DNA of 64,000 nt from Actinobacillus capsulatus DSM 19761. GTDB lineage: Bacteria; Pseudomonadota; Gammaproteobacteria; Enterobacterales; Pasteurellaceae. Numbering within the stretch: position 1 is the first letter of the stretch; every line of letters begins with the position of its first letter. Position numbers and translations under genes: made by a program. Shown here one piece after another: positions 8,836 through 17,374 of this stretch. Below the pieces are notes generated by a model, which saw only the letters and a program-made list of their open reading frames with translations, had not been told where the DNA came from and did no database searches. The stretch lies in NCBI RefSeq assembly GCF_000374285.1, contig NZ_KB893946.1:1-64000 (forward strand), written 5' to 3'.

Positions 8836-9232
8836 ATATATTTTAGGTTTGCTATTTTTTGTATCTGTAAGTATTGCAGAGCCATTTTATGGCGAGCAAC
8901 TAGCTGATGAAAGTACGGTCTTTTTAGCAGAAAAGAGTATTGCTATTGATTCCGAAAAAGTAACCGTTTGTCCAGTACCTTCGTTAAGAAACAATCGTTA
9001 TTTACCTTCCAAATTAACCCAATTGAAATTTATCGGCGTACTCAAGAAACAGGATAAATATAAAGCGATTTTGATGAATGCTCAAAAGCAACTGTTTGAT
9101 CTGCAAGTCAATGATTGGTTGGCGGATGAACTGATTCAGATTGTAGATATTGATTTAAAATCAATTAGTTATATTAATTGGCAATCTGAGAAAAATTGTC
9201 AGTCACCTGGCTTAGTTATCTTAAAATTATAG
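8828..9232 (+). CDS. comD: Competence pilus assembly protein ComD (PilP/HofP type)
   Basis: This small exported protein has an N-terminal signal segment (MNKYILGLLFFVSVSIAEP) and a short C-terminal domain, matching PilP/HofP. PilP is the pilotin-like link between PilN/O and the secretin ComE; PilP itself is a lipoprotein, but no lipobox cysteine is seen here. Two in-frame ATGs exist (8822 and 8828). I prefer 8828 because AGAGG lies 7 nt upstream. The protein is then 134 residues. It overlaps comC by 8 nt and ends 10 nt before the comE start. Confidence 0.77.
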   Translation: MNKYILGLLFFVSVSIAEPFYGEQLADESTVFLAEKSIAIDSEKVTVCPVPSLRNNRYLPSKLTQLKFIGVLKKQDKYKAILMNAQKQLFDLQVNDWLADELIQIVDIDLKSISYINWQSEKNCQSPGLVILKL

Positions 9233-9242
9233 GAGCAGAGCA

Positions 9243-10538
9243 GTGAAGCAAGCGATTTTATTACTCTTTTTTATATTTTCATCGATTACTGTGTATGCTT
9301 TTTCTATCTCGTTAAAAAATGCACCAACGTCAGAAATTCTAAGTTATTTAGCGGAAGAACACGGCAAAAATATTGTGTTAAGCGATAATATTGAAACGAA
9401 TACCACATTAAGAATTGAAAATAGTGATTTTGATAGTGTTTTAAAAAGTATCACTCGAGCGAATAAATTGACGACAGTATATGAGAACCAAATTTATTTT
9501 ATTAGCCATAAAAAAGATGATAAGGAGCCTAACAGAGGATTAAATCCGGAATTATTAAAACCTAAACTGATTACTAAAACTATCAAATTAGATTATGCTA
9601 AAGCGGCAGAAGTGATTGAATCTTTAACCAAAGGTAGCGGAAACTTTTTATCGGAAAATGGTTATTTACATTTTGATGATCGCAGTAATAGTTTGATTAT
9701 TAAAGATAGCTCGGAATCGATGAAAAATATTGTGAAATTAATTAGAAATCTGGATAAACCGACTGAGCAGATTGCGATTGAAGCAAGAATAGTCACGATA
9801 AGCAGTGAAAATTTGCAAGAGCTTGGCGTGCGTTGGGGAATGTTTTCTCCGGCAAATGGACATCATAAAATTGCCGGCCCGCTTGAAGCAAATGGGCTAC
9901 CAAATACTAATCACTTAAACGTAAATTTTCCGGTAAATAATGCAGCTTCTATTGCGCTACAAGTAGCGAAAATTAATGGACGAGTGCTTGATTTGGAACT
10001 CACTGCTTTGGAGCAGGAAAATAATGTAGAAATTATTGCTAGCCCTCGTTTATTGACTACCAATAAGAAGCCCGCGAGTATTAAGCAAGGGACGGAAATT
10101 CCTTATGTGCTGTATAACCGTAAGGATGAAGTGAAAAATATTGAATTTAAAGAAGCGGTTTTAGGGCTGCAAGTCACGCCACATATTTCAAACGATAAGA
10201 AAATTTTGCTCGATCTGGTTGTAACACAAAATTCACCGAATTCAACTAGTTCAACAGTTCACGGCTTAGTGACGATTGATAAGCAAGAACTGAATACGCA
10301 GGTATTTGCTCAACACGGTGAGACCATTGTGCTTGGTGGTATTTTTCAACATCTAACTGCAAAAGGAGAGGATCGAGTGCCGATTTTAGGTTCGATTCCG
10401 GTCATTAAAAAGTTATTTAGTCATTCAAGCGATAAAATTAGTAAGCGTGAACTAGTGATTTTTGTTACGCCTTACATTGTTAAAAATGGACAATCACAAG
10501 TTTCCTCGCATTCTTCATATAAATTACCGCCAAAATAA
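9243..10538 (+). CDS. comE: Competence secretin ComE (PilQ/HofQ type)
   Basis: ComE forms the outer-membrane ring through which the competence pilus passes during DNA uptake. The 431-residue precursor has a signal peptide (1-19), an N-terminal STN-like domain (about 25-85), a secretin N0/N1-type domain, and the C-terminal secretin core. The core carries the V-E-I-I-A-S-P-R-L-L-T motif followed by the KPASIKQGTEIPY block, and later V-L-G-G-I-F and P-I-L-G-S-I-P-V-I-K-K-L-F. Length fits HofQ-type secretins, shorter than full PilQ. The start is GTG with AGGAG 7 nt upstream. It is last in comA-E. Confidence 0.93.
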   Translation: MKQAILLLFFIFSSITVYAFSISLKNAPTSEILSYLAEEHGKNIVLSDNIETNTTLRIENSDFDSVLKSITRANKLTTVYENQIYFISHKKDDKEPNRGLNPELLKPKLITKTIKLDYAKAAEVIESLTKGSGNFLSENGYLHFDDRSNSLIIKDSSESMKNIVKLIRNLDKPTEQIAIEARIVTISSENLQELGVRWGMFSPANGHHKIAGPLEANGLPNTNHLNVNFPVNNAASIALQVAKINGRVLDLELTALEQENNVEIIASPRLLTTNKKPASIKQGTEIPYVLYNRKDEVKNIEFKEAVLGLQVTPHISNDKKILLDLVVTQNSPNSTSSTVHGLVTIDKQELNTQVFAQHGETIVLGGIFQHLTAKGEDRVPILGSIPVIKKLFSHSSDKISKRELVIFVTPYIVKNGQSQVSSHSSYKLPPK

Positions 10539-10608
10539 GATAAATTGTGTTAGAATTCCCCGCTTAAATCACAATAAGTTATAGCTTGATTGCGTACGAA
10601 TTTGTGTG

Positions 10609-10644
10609 TGGCGGTTTATTTAAATGCCGCCATTTTGTTCTTTA
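10609..10644 (+). promoter_or_regulatory. nusB leader: hairpin plus boxA-like element
   Basis: The nusB leader holds a GC-rich stem (TGGCGG...CCGCCA) followed by TGTTCTTTA at 10636-10644. This matches 8 of 9 bases of boxA (TGCTCTTTA), the RNA site bound by NusB-NusE. It ends 19 nt before the nusB start codon. NusB binding to boxA is established; feedback on nusB itself is my inference. Confidence 0.45.
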
Positions 10645-10663
10645 TGATAAACGCAGAGGTTTT

Positions 10664-11077
10664 ATGAAAGTTTCTCCACGTCGCCGTGCCAGAGAGTGTG
10701 CGGTTCAGGCTCTTTATTCTTGGTATGTATCGCAAAACAGTGTAGAAGAAGTTGAATTATCATTTATCACAGACCAAGATATGAATGGTGTTGATTTGCC
10801 TTATTTCCGTAAATTATTACGCGGTACGGTTTTATATGTAGAAGCGATTGATAGCGATCTTCGTCCGTTTTTAGATCGTGCGGAAGATGAGGTTGATCCG
10901 ATTGAACGTAGCATCTTACGTCTTTCGGCATACGAATTAAAATATGAACTTGATGTACCTTATAAAGTGGCCATTAATGAAGGTATTGAAGTGGCGAAAG
11001 TATTCGGTTCAGAGGATAGCCATAAATATATCAACGGTGTTTTAGATAAATTAGTACCAGCTTTAGGTCGTAAATAA
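10664..11077 (+). CDS. nusB: Transcription antitermination factor NusB
   Basis: NusB pairs with ribosomal protein S10 (NusE) on boxA RNA to build the antitermination complex on rRNA operons. The 137-residue protein has the all-helical NusB sequence with [17 protein letters not shown] at the N-terminus and [34 protein letters not shown] at the C-terminus, the most conserved block. ATG 10664 is chosen over an upstream in-frame start because the family starts M-K-x-S-P-R-R-R and GAGG precedes it. thiL and pgpA follow, the usual neighbours, but ribH is missing upstream and comE takes its place. Confidence 0.95.
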   Translation: MKVSPRRRARECAVQALYSWYVSQNSVEEVELSFITDQDMNGVDLPYFRKLLRGTVLYVEAIDSDLRPFLDRAEDEVDPIERSILRLSAYELKYELDVPYKVAINEGIEVAKVFGSEDSHKYINGVLDKLVPALGRK

Positions 11078-11088
11078 TTTATTTATCA

Positions 11089-11121
11089 AAAGAAGGTGAG
11101 CATTGGTTCGCCTTCTTTTTT
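11089..11121 (+). terminator. terminator between nusB and thiL
   Basis: AAAAGAAGGTGA pairs with TTCGCCTTCTTTTT (one G-U pair), followed by a T run. thiL starts 20 nt later, so read-through is likely to feed thiL unless it has its own promoter. Confidence 0.7.
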
Positions 11122-11140
11122 ATCATTTAACGGAGGAAAA

Positions 11141-12109
11141 ATGACGGAATTTGAAGTCATTGCACAATATTTTAAACGTAACAATTTACGCTCTGATGTG
11201 GATTTATCCGTAGGCGATGACTGTGCAGTCACTACTTTAAAACCGAATGAACGTTTAGCCATTACTACCGATACGCTTGTATTAGGAACGCATTTTCTTC
11301 CGTCTATTTCCGCTGCAGATTTAGCTTATAAGACTTTAGCAGTTAATTTGAGCGATTTAGCCGCAATGGGGGCTACGCCTGCGTGGGTTTCTTTAGCTTT
11401 AACTCTCCCGAAAATTGATCATCTGTGGATTACTGAGTTTAGCCAAAGTTTATTTGCCGTATTAGATCGTTATCAGGTTGATTTGATTGGCGGTGATACA
11501 ACTGGCGGCCCGCTTTCGCTCACCCTTACCGCACAAGGGATTTTACCAAAAGATCAAGGACTATTTCGACACCAAGCACAAGTCGGTGATTGGATTTTTG
11601 TTTCCGGCACATTAGGTGATAGTGCGGCGGGGTTATCACTTCTATTGGATCATTGCAAAATTTCAGGCGAATCCGCCCACTATTTAGTACAACGCCATTT
11701 ACGCCCTACACCGAGAGTGGAGTTAGGACTTGCACTACGAGCATTTTCTCGTTGTGCGATCGATATTTCCGACGGCTTATTAGCCGATTTAGGGCATATT
11801 TTAGAGCGTAGTCAAGTTGGGGCTGAAATCGAATTGGATAACATACCACTTTCTACACATTTAACTGCTAAATATAGTGGGCAAGAAGCCCTCCATTTTG
11901 CTTTAACCGGTGGTGAGGATTACGAATTATGTTTTACCGTATCGGATGACAAGCGGTCGGAAATGGAAAAAATTTTACGTTCCCAAGGGATTAAGGTGAG
12001 CTGTATCGGTAGGATCATTTCGGCGGCAAGCGGTCTGATTTTACGCCAAAATGGCAAACAAGTGCCGGTACCGGCTCAAGTTGGTTTTGATCATTTTAAA
12101 TCAGTATAA
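11141..12109 (+). CDS. thiL: Thiamine-monophosphate kinase
   Basis: ThiL phosphorylates thiamine monophosphate to thiamine pyrophosphate, the active cofactor. The 322-residue protein has the PurM-like ATP-binding fold: the VGDDCAV glycine/aspartate motif, AITTDTLVLGTHF, the LSDLAAMGA signature, GGDTTGG, and DISDGLLADLGHI. ATG 11141 has GGAGG 6 nt upstream and gives the usual N-terminus (TEFEVIAQYF), so a longer frame from 11096 is not used. pgpA starts 4 nt after its stop. It contains Apl-type USS cores (11949-11957 and a near copy at about 12029). One product, DXP, made by Dxs (15482), feeds thiamine synthesis. Confidence 0.95.
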   Translation: MTEFEVIAQYFKRNNLRSDVDLSVGDDCAVTTLKPNERLAITTDTLVLGTHFLPSISAADLAYKTLAVNLSDLAAMGATPAWVSLALTLPKIDHLWITEFSQSLFAVLDRYQVDLIGGDTTGGPLSLTLTAQGILPKDQGLFRHQAQVGDWIFVSGTLGDSAAGLSLLLDHCKISGESAHYLVQRHLRPTPRVELGLALRAFSRCAIDISDGLLADLGHILERSQVGAEIELDNIPLSTHLTAKYSGQEALHFALTGGEDYELCFTVSDDKRSEMEKILRSQGIKVSCIGRIISAASGLILRQNGKQVPVPAQVGFDHFKSV

Positions 12110-12113
12110 AACG

Positions 12114-12587
12114 ATGAAAAATTTTAATTTAAAAAATCCGATTCATTTACTTGCTTGTGGTTTTGGTTCAGGCTTATTAAAGCCGGCACCGGGAACTTGG
12201 GGTTCGCTTGCCGGTGTGTTGATTGCTATTTTATTGTGGAATTTGACTGAGAGTTTTTTATTCTTTATCGGTTTAACCCTCGTGAGCTTTATTGCCGGTT
12301 GCCATATTTGTGAGCAAACCAGTCGTGATCTAAATATACATGATGACGGGCGTATTGTGTGGGATGAAATTGTGGCAATTTTTCTGATGTTTGCATTTTT
12401 GCCTGAATATAATTGGTTAGCTTATCTACTAACGTTTATTTGTTTTCGTTTCTTTGATGTATTAAAACCTTATCCGATTCGTTATTTTGATGAAAAATTA
12501 GAAACCGGTTTAGGTATTATGTTTGACGATATTCTTGCCGCAATTTATGCACTAATTGCTTTACATTTAATTTATTGTTTTATTTAG
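12114..12587 (+). CDS. pgpA: Phosphatidylglycerophosphatase A
   Basis: PgpA removes the phosphate from phosphatidylglycerol phosphate to give phosphatidylglycerol. The 157-residue inner-membrane protein has the PgpA start (NPIHLLACGFGSGLLKPAPGTWGSLAG), the metal-binding DDGRIVWDEIVAI segment, and the FRFFDVLKPYPI and GLGIMFDDILAAIYA blocks, with about four membrane segments. It lies 4 nt after thiL, the standard thiL-pgpA pair, and the AGGAG of the next gene sits at its stop. A longer in-frame start at 12051 lies inside thiL and is unlikely. Confidence 0.95.
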   Translation: MKNFNLKNPIHLLACGFGSGLLKPAPGTWGSLAGVLIAILLWNLTESFLFFIGLTLVSFIAGCHICEQTSRDLNIHDDGRIVWDEIVAIFLMFAFLPEYNWLAYLLTFICFRFFDVLKPYPIRYFDEKLETGLGIMFDDILAAIYALIALHLIYCFI

Positions 12588-12595
12588 GAGAGTAT

Positions 12596-13222
12596 ATGCT
12601 TACCATTCTGTTGGTTCATCTGGCAGGCTTAGCCAGCCCTGGTCCGGATTTTTTTTATGTGGTACGCCAATCGGCAAGTCATTCAACTAAAGCCGGTATT
12701 TTAGCAGCGATCGGGATTTCATTAGGGATTATTTTTTGGGCGAGTCTTGCCATTTTCGGCTTGGCTTGGTTGAGTAATACGATTGGTACAATGTTCCAAT
12801 TTTTGATTATGGTGATTGGTGGCATATATTTATCTTATATCGGTTCACTTATGGTGAGGGTTACAAAAAATGCAACATTCACGAATGGGCCAACAAATCT
12901 GAGAGTGTTAGATAATGTTACTGAAATTAAAAAAGGCTTATTGATCAATATCTTTAATGCAAAGGCTGGTGTTTATTTTACAAGTGTCGTTTCAGCATTC
13001 CTTGCTCAATTTACTCAAACTTCTGATCTATTTCTTTTATTATTTTTGTTTGTATTTTCAACGCTAATTTATTTTATATTAGTGGCATTGCTGTTTTCTC
13101 GCCGACCGGTACAAGAATTTTATACAAAATATAGTCGTTATATTGATAATGTTGCCGGTGTGATTTTTATTGTATTCGGTATGATTTTAATTTTTGATGG
13201 AATAAAAGGGCTAATAAGCTAA
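12596..13222 (+). CDS. LysE/RhtB family amino-acid exporter
   Basis: This is a 208-residue inner-membrane protein with about six membrane helices and the LysE/RhtB signature ASPGPDFFYVVRQS at residues 10-23 and an LLINIFNAKA block near 115-125. Members export amino acids or related metabolites. The ATG at 12596 has AGGAG 5 nt upstream. The gene follows pgpA by 8 nt, so the two are likely cotranscribed. A strong terminator follows. Substrate cannot be told from the sequence. Confidence 0.85.
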   Translation: MLTILLVHLAGLASPGPDFFYVVRQSASHSTKAGILAAIGISLGIIFWASLAIFGLAWLSNTIGTMFQFLIMVIGGIYLSYIGSLMVRVTKNATFTNGPTNLRVLDNVTEIKKGLLINIFNAKAGVYFTSVVSAFLAQFTQTSDLFLLLFLFVFSTLIYFILVALLFSRRPVQEFYTKYSRYIDNVAGVIFIVFGMILIFDGIKGLIS

Positions 13223-13236
13223 CAAAGCTCCAAAGT

Positions 13237-13273
13237 AAAACAGGCTTACATTTTTGTGTAAGCCTGTTTTTTT
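13237..13273 (+). terminator. terminator after the LysE exporter
   Basis: A perfect 14-bp stem (AAAACAGGCTTACA with TGTAAGCCTGTTTT) and T run closes the nusB-thiL-pgpA-lysE direction. Its A-rich 5' side can also end yfiF from the other strand. Confidence 0.85.
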
Positions 13274-13283
13274 AGTTTCCATC

Positions 13284-14381
13284 TTAAATGATATGCGTTT
13301 GGTACCATTGATTCAGTACGATACCAGTACTTACCGCAATATTTAAGCCACTGTTAAGCGGGTTTTCAAAAGAAAGCTGTACGGTGGTATCTTCCAGATA
13401 TTCAATATCTTGTGCTGAAATTTCACTTAATACGAATACCGTTTTTGCAGCTAATTTTGTTTTTGCCAGTGATGCAGCTTGTTTATTGTGGGTTAAATGG
13501 ACGATTTGATAGCCGGCATGACGTAATTGCGTCAGTGCGATTTGTTTATGCTTGGTTTCGAGCGCGCGCACAAATTCTAAACCACCTTCCGCAACGCGAG
13601 CTGCAGCACTTGAATTAAGGGTATTGGCACTTTCGACAATTACGCCGCTTACACCATAGAACGCACAAGTACGAATAATACCGCCTACGTTTTGTGCATT
13701 GTTCACTGCATCCAGTAAGACTAAACAATCACGTTTACGCTGCACTTGTAAATAACCTTCTAATGAGAACGGCACGGCTTTTTTCACTAATAAACAGACA
13801 TCGCCGTGATGTTCGGTACCGGTTACACGTTCCATTTCGGCACGATCCACTACATGGTAAGCTTTTTTGTGTTCGGCTAGGTAGCTAAGCATATCGCCTA
13901 ACTTTTTCGCCCCTTCTACTGTTGCCCATAAACGAACAATCGCATCCGGTCTTTGTTTGAATAGCGCAAGGCAAGCATTTTCGCCATACATTTTCATTTC
14001 TTCTGCACGGTTTTTCTTAATTTTTTCCGGCGCACGAGGAGAAAGCGGGCCGGTTTTTTTCTCTTTAATTGTGCTATTGCCACCTTTTACGCTAATTTGT
14101 ACGCTGCCTTCGCCACTAACTTTTTTAGCGCTTGTAGGGTAAAGCACTTCACGAGCTTCTTGGCGATCTTTACGCTCAAAGCGGGCTTTATCGCTAGCGA
14201 ATTTAGGTTTGTCGAAACGAGGTTTATCTTCGAATCGGTTTGAAGAACGAGCATTACGTTGTTCGCGGAGATTTGAGTGATGTTCATCGTTAAAGCGGTT
14301 TGATTTTGTTTGGAATTTGCTATCTCGGCGCTCATTAACGGTTTGAAAGCGGGGTTTATTTTCATTAAATTTTGGTTTCAT
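13284..14381 (-). CDS. yfiF: TrmH-like (SpoU) RNA methyltransferase YfiF
   Basis: This is a 365-residue protein with two parts. The N-terminal ~120 residues are basic, Arg/Asn/Phe-rich and probably disordered. The rest is an L30e-like substrate-binding domain (YGENACLALFKQRPDAIVRLW) and a SPOUT methyltransferase domain ending GLNIAVSTGIVLNQWY, with the NAQNVGGIIRTC motif. It follows E. coli YfiF closely in order and length (345). Target RNA is not known for certain. ATG 14381 has AAGGAA upstream; a longer frame to 14429 adds residues unlike the family. It is divergent from suhB, a layout like trmJ/suhB in E. coli. Confidence 0.88.
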   Translation of the reverse strand: MKPKFNENKPRFQTVNERRDSKFQTKSNRFNDEHHSNLREQRNARSSNRFEDKPRFDKPKFASDKARFERKDRQEAREVLYPTSAKKVSGEGSVQISVKGGNSTIKEKKTGPLSPRAPEKIKKNRAEEMKMYGENACLALFKQRPDAIVRLWATVEGAKKLGDMLSYLAEHKKAYHVVDRAEMERVTGTEHHGDVCLLVKKAVPFSLEGYLQVQRKRDCLVLLDAVNNAQNVGGIIRTCAFYGVSGVIVESANTLNSSAAARVAEGGLEFVRALETKHKQIALTQLRHAGYQIVHLTHNKQAASLAKTKLAAKTVFVLSEISAQDIEYLEDTTVQLSFENPLNSGLNIAVSTGIVLNQWYQTHII

Positions 14382-14523
14382 TCTATCGTTCCTTAGGGAA
14401 AATTTCGGGCTATTATAGTTTATTCGCATAGTAAAATATCGCTTTTTTGCAAAAAATTTTGAGAATCAGACCGCTTGTTATTCCTTTATTTGGTAAGTTT
14501 CTTTATAATCACTCGTCTTTTTA

Positions 14524-14535
14524 TGTTCTTTAAAA
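14524..14535 (+). promoter_or_regulatory. boxA-like element in the suhB leader
   Basis: TGTTCTTTAAAA matches boxA (TGCTCTTTAACA) at 10 of 12 bases and ends 12 nt before the suhB start, next to the GGTGGA ribosome site. In E. coli, Nus factors bound at a boxA in the suhB 5' UTR repress suhB, so this is a probable conserved feedback site. Confidence 0.65.
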
Positions 14536-14547
14536 TCTGGTGGAATT

Positions 14548-15360
14548 ATGAACCCAATGTTAAACATTGCTATTCGTGCTGCACGAAAAGCAGGCAATAT
14601 TATTGCTAAAGGCTATGAGCAAGCCGCGAGTGAAATCGAAGTGGCTCAAAAAGGTACAAACGATTATGTAACTGCAATTGATAAAGCAGCGGAAGCGGCG
14701 ATTATTGAAGTGATCCGTAAATCTTATCCTGGTCATGCTATTGTTGGCGAAGAGTCTGGTATTTTGGCAGGCGAAAACGAAAATGTACAATGGGTGATTG
14801 ATCCATTAGATGGTACAACTAACTTCGTGAAACGCTTACCTCATTTTGCAGTTTCGATTGCGGTACGTGAAAATGGTCGTACAACGGTGGGTGTTGTTTA
14901 CGATCCAATCCGTAATGAACTTTTCACTGCTGTTCGTGGTGAAGGTGCAAAACTCAATGAATTCCGTTTACGTGTAGAAACAGATCGCCGTGATTTAAAC
15001 GGTACTGTACTTGCAACCGGTTTCCCTTTCAAAGCAGCCCAACATCGTCCTGCGCATTTAAATATGCTTGAAGGCTTAATGAATAACGGCGTGGCGGATT
15101 TCCGTCGTACTGGTTCTGCAGCGCTTGATTTAGCTTATGTGGCGGCAAATCGTGTTGACGGTTACTTTGAAATCGGTTTAAAACCGTGGGATTTTGCAGC
15201 GGGCGATTTAATTGCGCGTGAAGCCGGGGCAATCGTAACGAATTTTGTTGGCGGTACGGATTACTTAAAATCAGGTAACGTCGTAGCAGGTCAGGCTCGT
15301 GTGGTAAAAGAGATCTTAAATACGATTCAACCGACATTAACCGAAGATCTTAAAAACTAA
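14548..15360 (+). CDS. suhB: Inositol monophosphatase family protein / Nus factor SuhB
   Basis: SuhB hydrolyses inositol-1-phosphate in vitro and in E. coli is a partner of the NusA/B/E/G rRNA antitermination complex. The 270-residue protein has the family motifs: GEESG (about residues 71-75), WVIDPLDGTTNFV (82-94, metal-binding DPxDGT), and W-D-F-A-A-G-D-L-I (about 213-221). Length matches E. coli SuhB (267). GGTGGA precedes ATG 14548. It is divergent from yfiF. NusB, its partner, is encoded 4 kb upstream with a similar boxA-like leader. Confidence 0.95.
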   Translation: MNPMLNIAIRAARKAGNIIAKGYEQAASEIEVAQKGTNDYVTAIDKAAEAAIIEVIRKSYPGHAIVGEESGILAGENENVQWVIDPLDGTTNFVKRLPHFAVSIAVRENGRTTVGVVYDPIRNELFTAVRGEGAKLNEFRLRVETDRRDLNGTVLATGFPFKAAQHRPAHLNMLEGLMNNGVADFRRTGSAALDLAYVAANRVDGYFEIGLKPWDFAAGDLIAREAGAIVTNFVGGTDYLKSGNVVAGQARVVKEILNTIQPTLTEDLKN

Positions 15361-15397
15361 TTTAAAATTTAAACCATAGATTTCACGGGTAAAACAA

Positions 15398-15406
15398 ACA
15401 AGCGGT
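15398..15406 (+). repeat. Apl-type DNA uptake signal sequence (USS)
   Basis: ACAAGCGGT followed by CAAATTT is the full Apl-type uptake signal. It lies in the suhB-dxs gap and is given as a clear example. Other exact cores include 7277-7285, 7942-7950 (inverted), 11949-11957, 14470-14478 (inverted) and 18531-18539. They identify the clade and mark DNA taken up by the competence system. Confidence 0.9.
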
Positions 15407-15481
15407 CAAATTTCTAGCTTATTTTGCAATACCCGTGTTAATCCGTATGGCTCGTGGTTAAATTAAAAAAAAGAAAACACT

Positions 15482-17338
15482 ATGCAAAACAAATATCCTC
15501 TGTTAAGCCAAATCAACTCTCCGGAAGATTTGCGTTTGCTTGCAAAAGAGCAATTACAGTCTGTGGCAGATGAGCTTCGTGCTTATTTACTGGAATCGGT
15601 TAGCCAAACAAGTGGCCATTTAGCCTCCGGTTTAGGGGTGGTAGAGCTTACGGTAGCTTTGCATTATGTTTATCAAACACCTTTTGACCAACTCATTTGG
15701 GATGTTGGTCATCAGGCATATCCGCATAAAATTCTTACCGGTCGTCGTGACCAAATGCATACCATTCGTCAAAAGAACGGTATTCATCCTTTCCCTTGGC
15801 GTGAAGAAAGCCTCTATGACGTATTAAGCGTCGGTCATTCATCTACTTCAATTAGTGCCGGTGTCGGTATTGCCGTAGCAGCAGAAAAAGAAAATGCCGG
15901 ACGTAAAACCGTATGTGTGATCGGCGACGGCGCGATTACTGCCGGTATGGCATTTGAAGCGATGAACCACGCTGGTGCATTGCATACCGATATGTTAGTT
16001 ATCTTAAATGATAACGAGATGTCAATTTCAGAAAATGTTGGAGCACTTAATAATCACTTAGCTCGCATTTTTTCTGGCTCTCTTTATACTAGCGTACGTG
16101 ATGGTAGCAAAAAAGTACTCGATAAAGTGCCAATCATCAAAAATTTTATGAAGAAAAGTGAGGAACACTTAAAAGGAGTGATGTTCTCACCTGAAAGCAC
16201 CTTATTTGAAGAGCTGGGTTTTAATTATATCGGCCCGGTGGACGGTCATAATATTGATGAATTGATTAAAACGTTAAGCAATATGCGTGAGCTAAAAGGT
16301 CCGCAATTCTTACACATTCGTACCAAAAAAGGTAAAGGCTACGAGCCGGCGGAAAATGATCCGATTGGTTATCACGGCGTGCCTAAATTTGACCCGACTT
16401 GTGGACAATTGCCGAAATCAAAAACGATTCCGACTTATTCGGATATTTTTGGTAATTGGCTATGTGAAATGGCGGAAAAAGACAGTAAGTTAATCGGTAT
16501 TACACCGGCAATGCGTGAAGGTTCGGGAATGGTTGAATTTTCAAAACGTTTTCCTGAACAGTACTTTGATGTTGCGATTGCAGAGCAGCATGCGGTGACT
16601 TTTGGTGCCGGTTTGGCGATTGCCGGTTATAAGCCGGTAGTGGCAATCTATTCAAGCTTCTTACAACGTGCTTACGATCAGCTGATTCACGATGTCGCGA
16701 TTCAAAATTTACCGGTGATTTTTGCGATTGACCGAGCGGGGATTGTCGGTGCGGACGGGCAAACTCACCAAGGTGCATTTGATGTGAGCTTTATGCGTTG
16801 TATTCCGAATATGACGATTATGTGTCCGTCAGACGAGAATGAAATGCGCCAAATGCTTTATACGGCTTATCGAATGAATACACCGGCGGCGGTACGTTAT
16901 CCGAGAGGTAATGCGCAAGGTGTGGCGTTAGAACCGATGCAAGCGCTTGAAGTTGGTAAAGGCAAGCTGATTCAGCAAGGGCAAAAAGTGGCGATTCTAA
17001 ACTTTGGACCATTGCTAAATGAAGCACGTATCGTTGCAGAAAAACATAACTACACGCTGGTAGATATGCGTTTTGTGAAACCGTTTGATGAACAATTGGT
17101 AGCGGAATTAGCGGATTCGCATGAATTATTGGTGACTTTGGAAGAAAATGCGATTCAAGGCGGTGCAGGCAGTTTTGTGAATGAATATTTGCAAAAAGTC
17201 GGTAAAATTCGACCGCTTGTCATGCTTGGTATTCCTGATTTCTTCGTGCCACAAGCGACCCAAGCGGAAAGCTATGCAGATTTAGGCTTAGATGCGGCAG
17301 GCATTGAGCAGAGAATTCAAGCGGTAGTAAATCAATAA
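15482..17338 (+). CDS. dxs: 1-deoxy-D-xylulose-5-phosphate synthase
   Basis: Dxs condenses pyruvate and glyceraldehyde-3-phosphate to DXP, the entry to the MEP isoprenoid pathway and a precursor of thiamine and pyridoxal. The 618-residue protein has the transketolase-like domains in order: the TPP-binding [20 protein letters not shown] motif (about residues 149-168) with LNDNEMSIS, the catalytic Glu/His region [32 protein letters not shown], and the C-terminal domain with [17 protein letters not shown]. Length matches E. coli (620). Its common partner ispA is not adjacent; it stands alone before a bidirectional terminator. Confidence 0.97.
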   Translation: MQNKYPLLSQINSPEDLRLLAKEQLQSVADELRAYLLESVSQTSGHLASGLGVVELTVALHYVYQTPFDQLIWDVGHQAYPHKILTGRRDQMHTIRQKNGIHPFPWREESLYDVLSVGHSSTSISAGVGIAVAAEKENAGRKTVCVIGDGAITAGMAFEAMNHAGALHTDMLVILNDNEMSISENVGALNNHLARIFSGSLYTSVRDGSKKVLDKVPIIKNFMKKSEEHLKGVMFSPESTLFEELGFNYIGPVDGHNIDELIKTLSNMRELKGPQFLHIRTKKGKGYEPAENDPIGYHGVPKFDPTCGQLPKSKTIPTYSDIFGNWLCEMAEKDSKLIGITPAMREGSGMVEFSKRFPEQYFDVAIAEQHAVTFGAGLAIAGYKPVVAIYSSFLQRAYDQLIHDVAIQNLPVIFAIDRAGIVGADGQTHQGAFDVSFMRCIPNMTIMCPSDENEMRQMLYTAYRMNTPAAVRYPRGNAQGVALEPMQALEVGKGKLIQQGQKVAILNFGPLLNEARIVAEKHNYTLVDMRFVKPFDEQLVAELADSHELLVTLEENAIQGGAGSFVNEYLQKVGKIRPLVMLGIPDFFVPQATQAESYADLGLDAAGIEQRIQAVVNQ

Positions 17339-17340
17339 AG

Positions 17341-17373
17341 AAAAAGCTCATCTTATTAAAGATGAGCTTTTTT
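17341..17373 (+). terminator. bidirectional terminator between dxs and tyrA
   Basis: AAAAGCTCATCTT pairs with AAGATGAGCTTTT and has A and T tracts on both sides. It separates two converging genes. Confidence 0.85.
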
Positions 17374-17374
17374 G

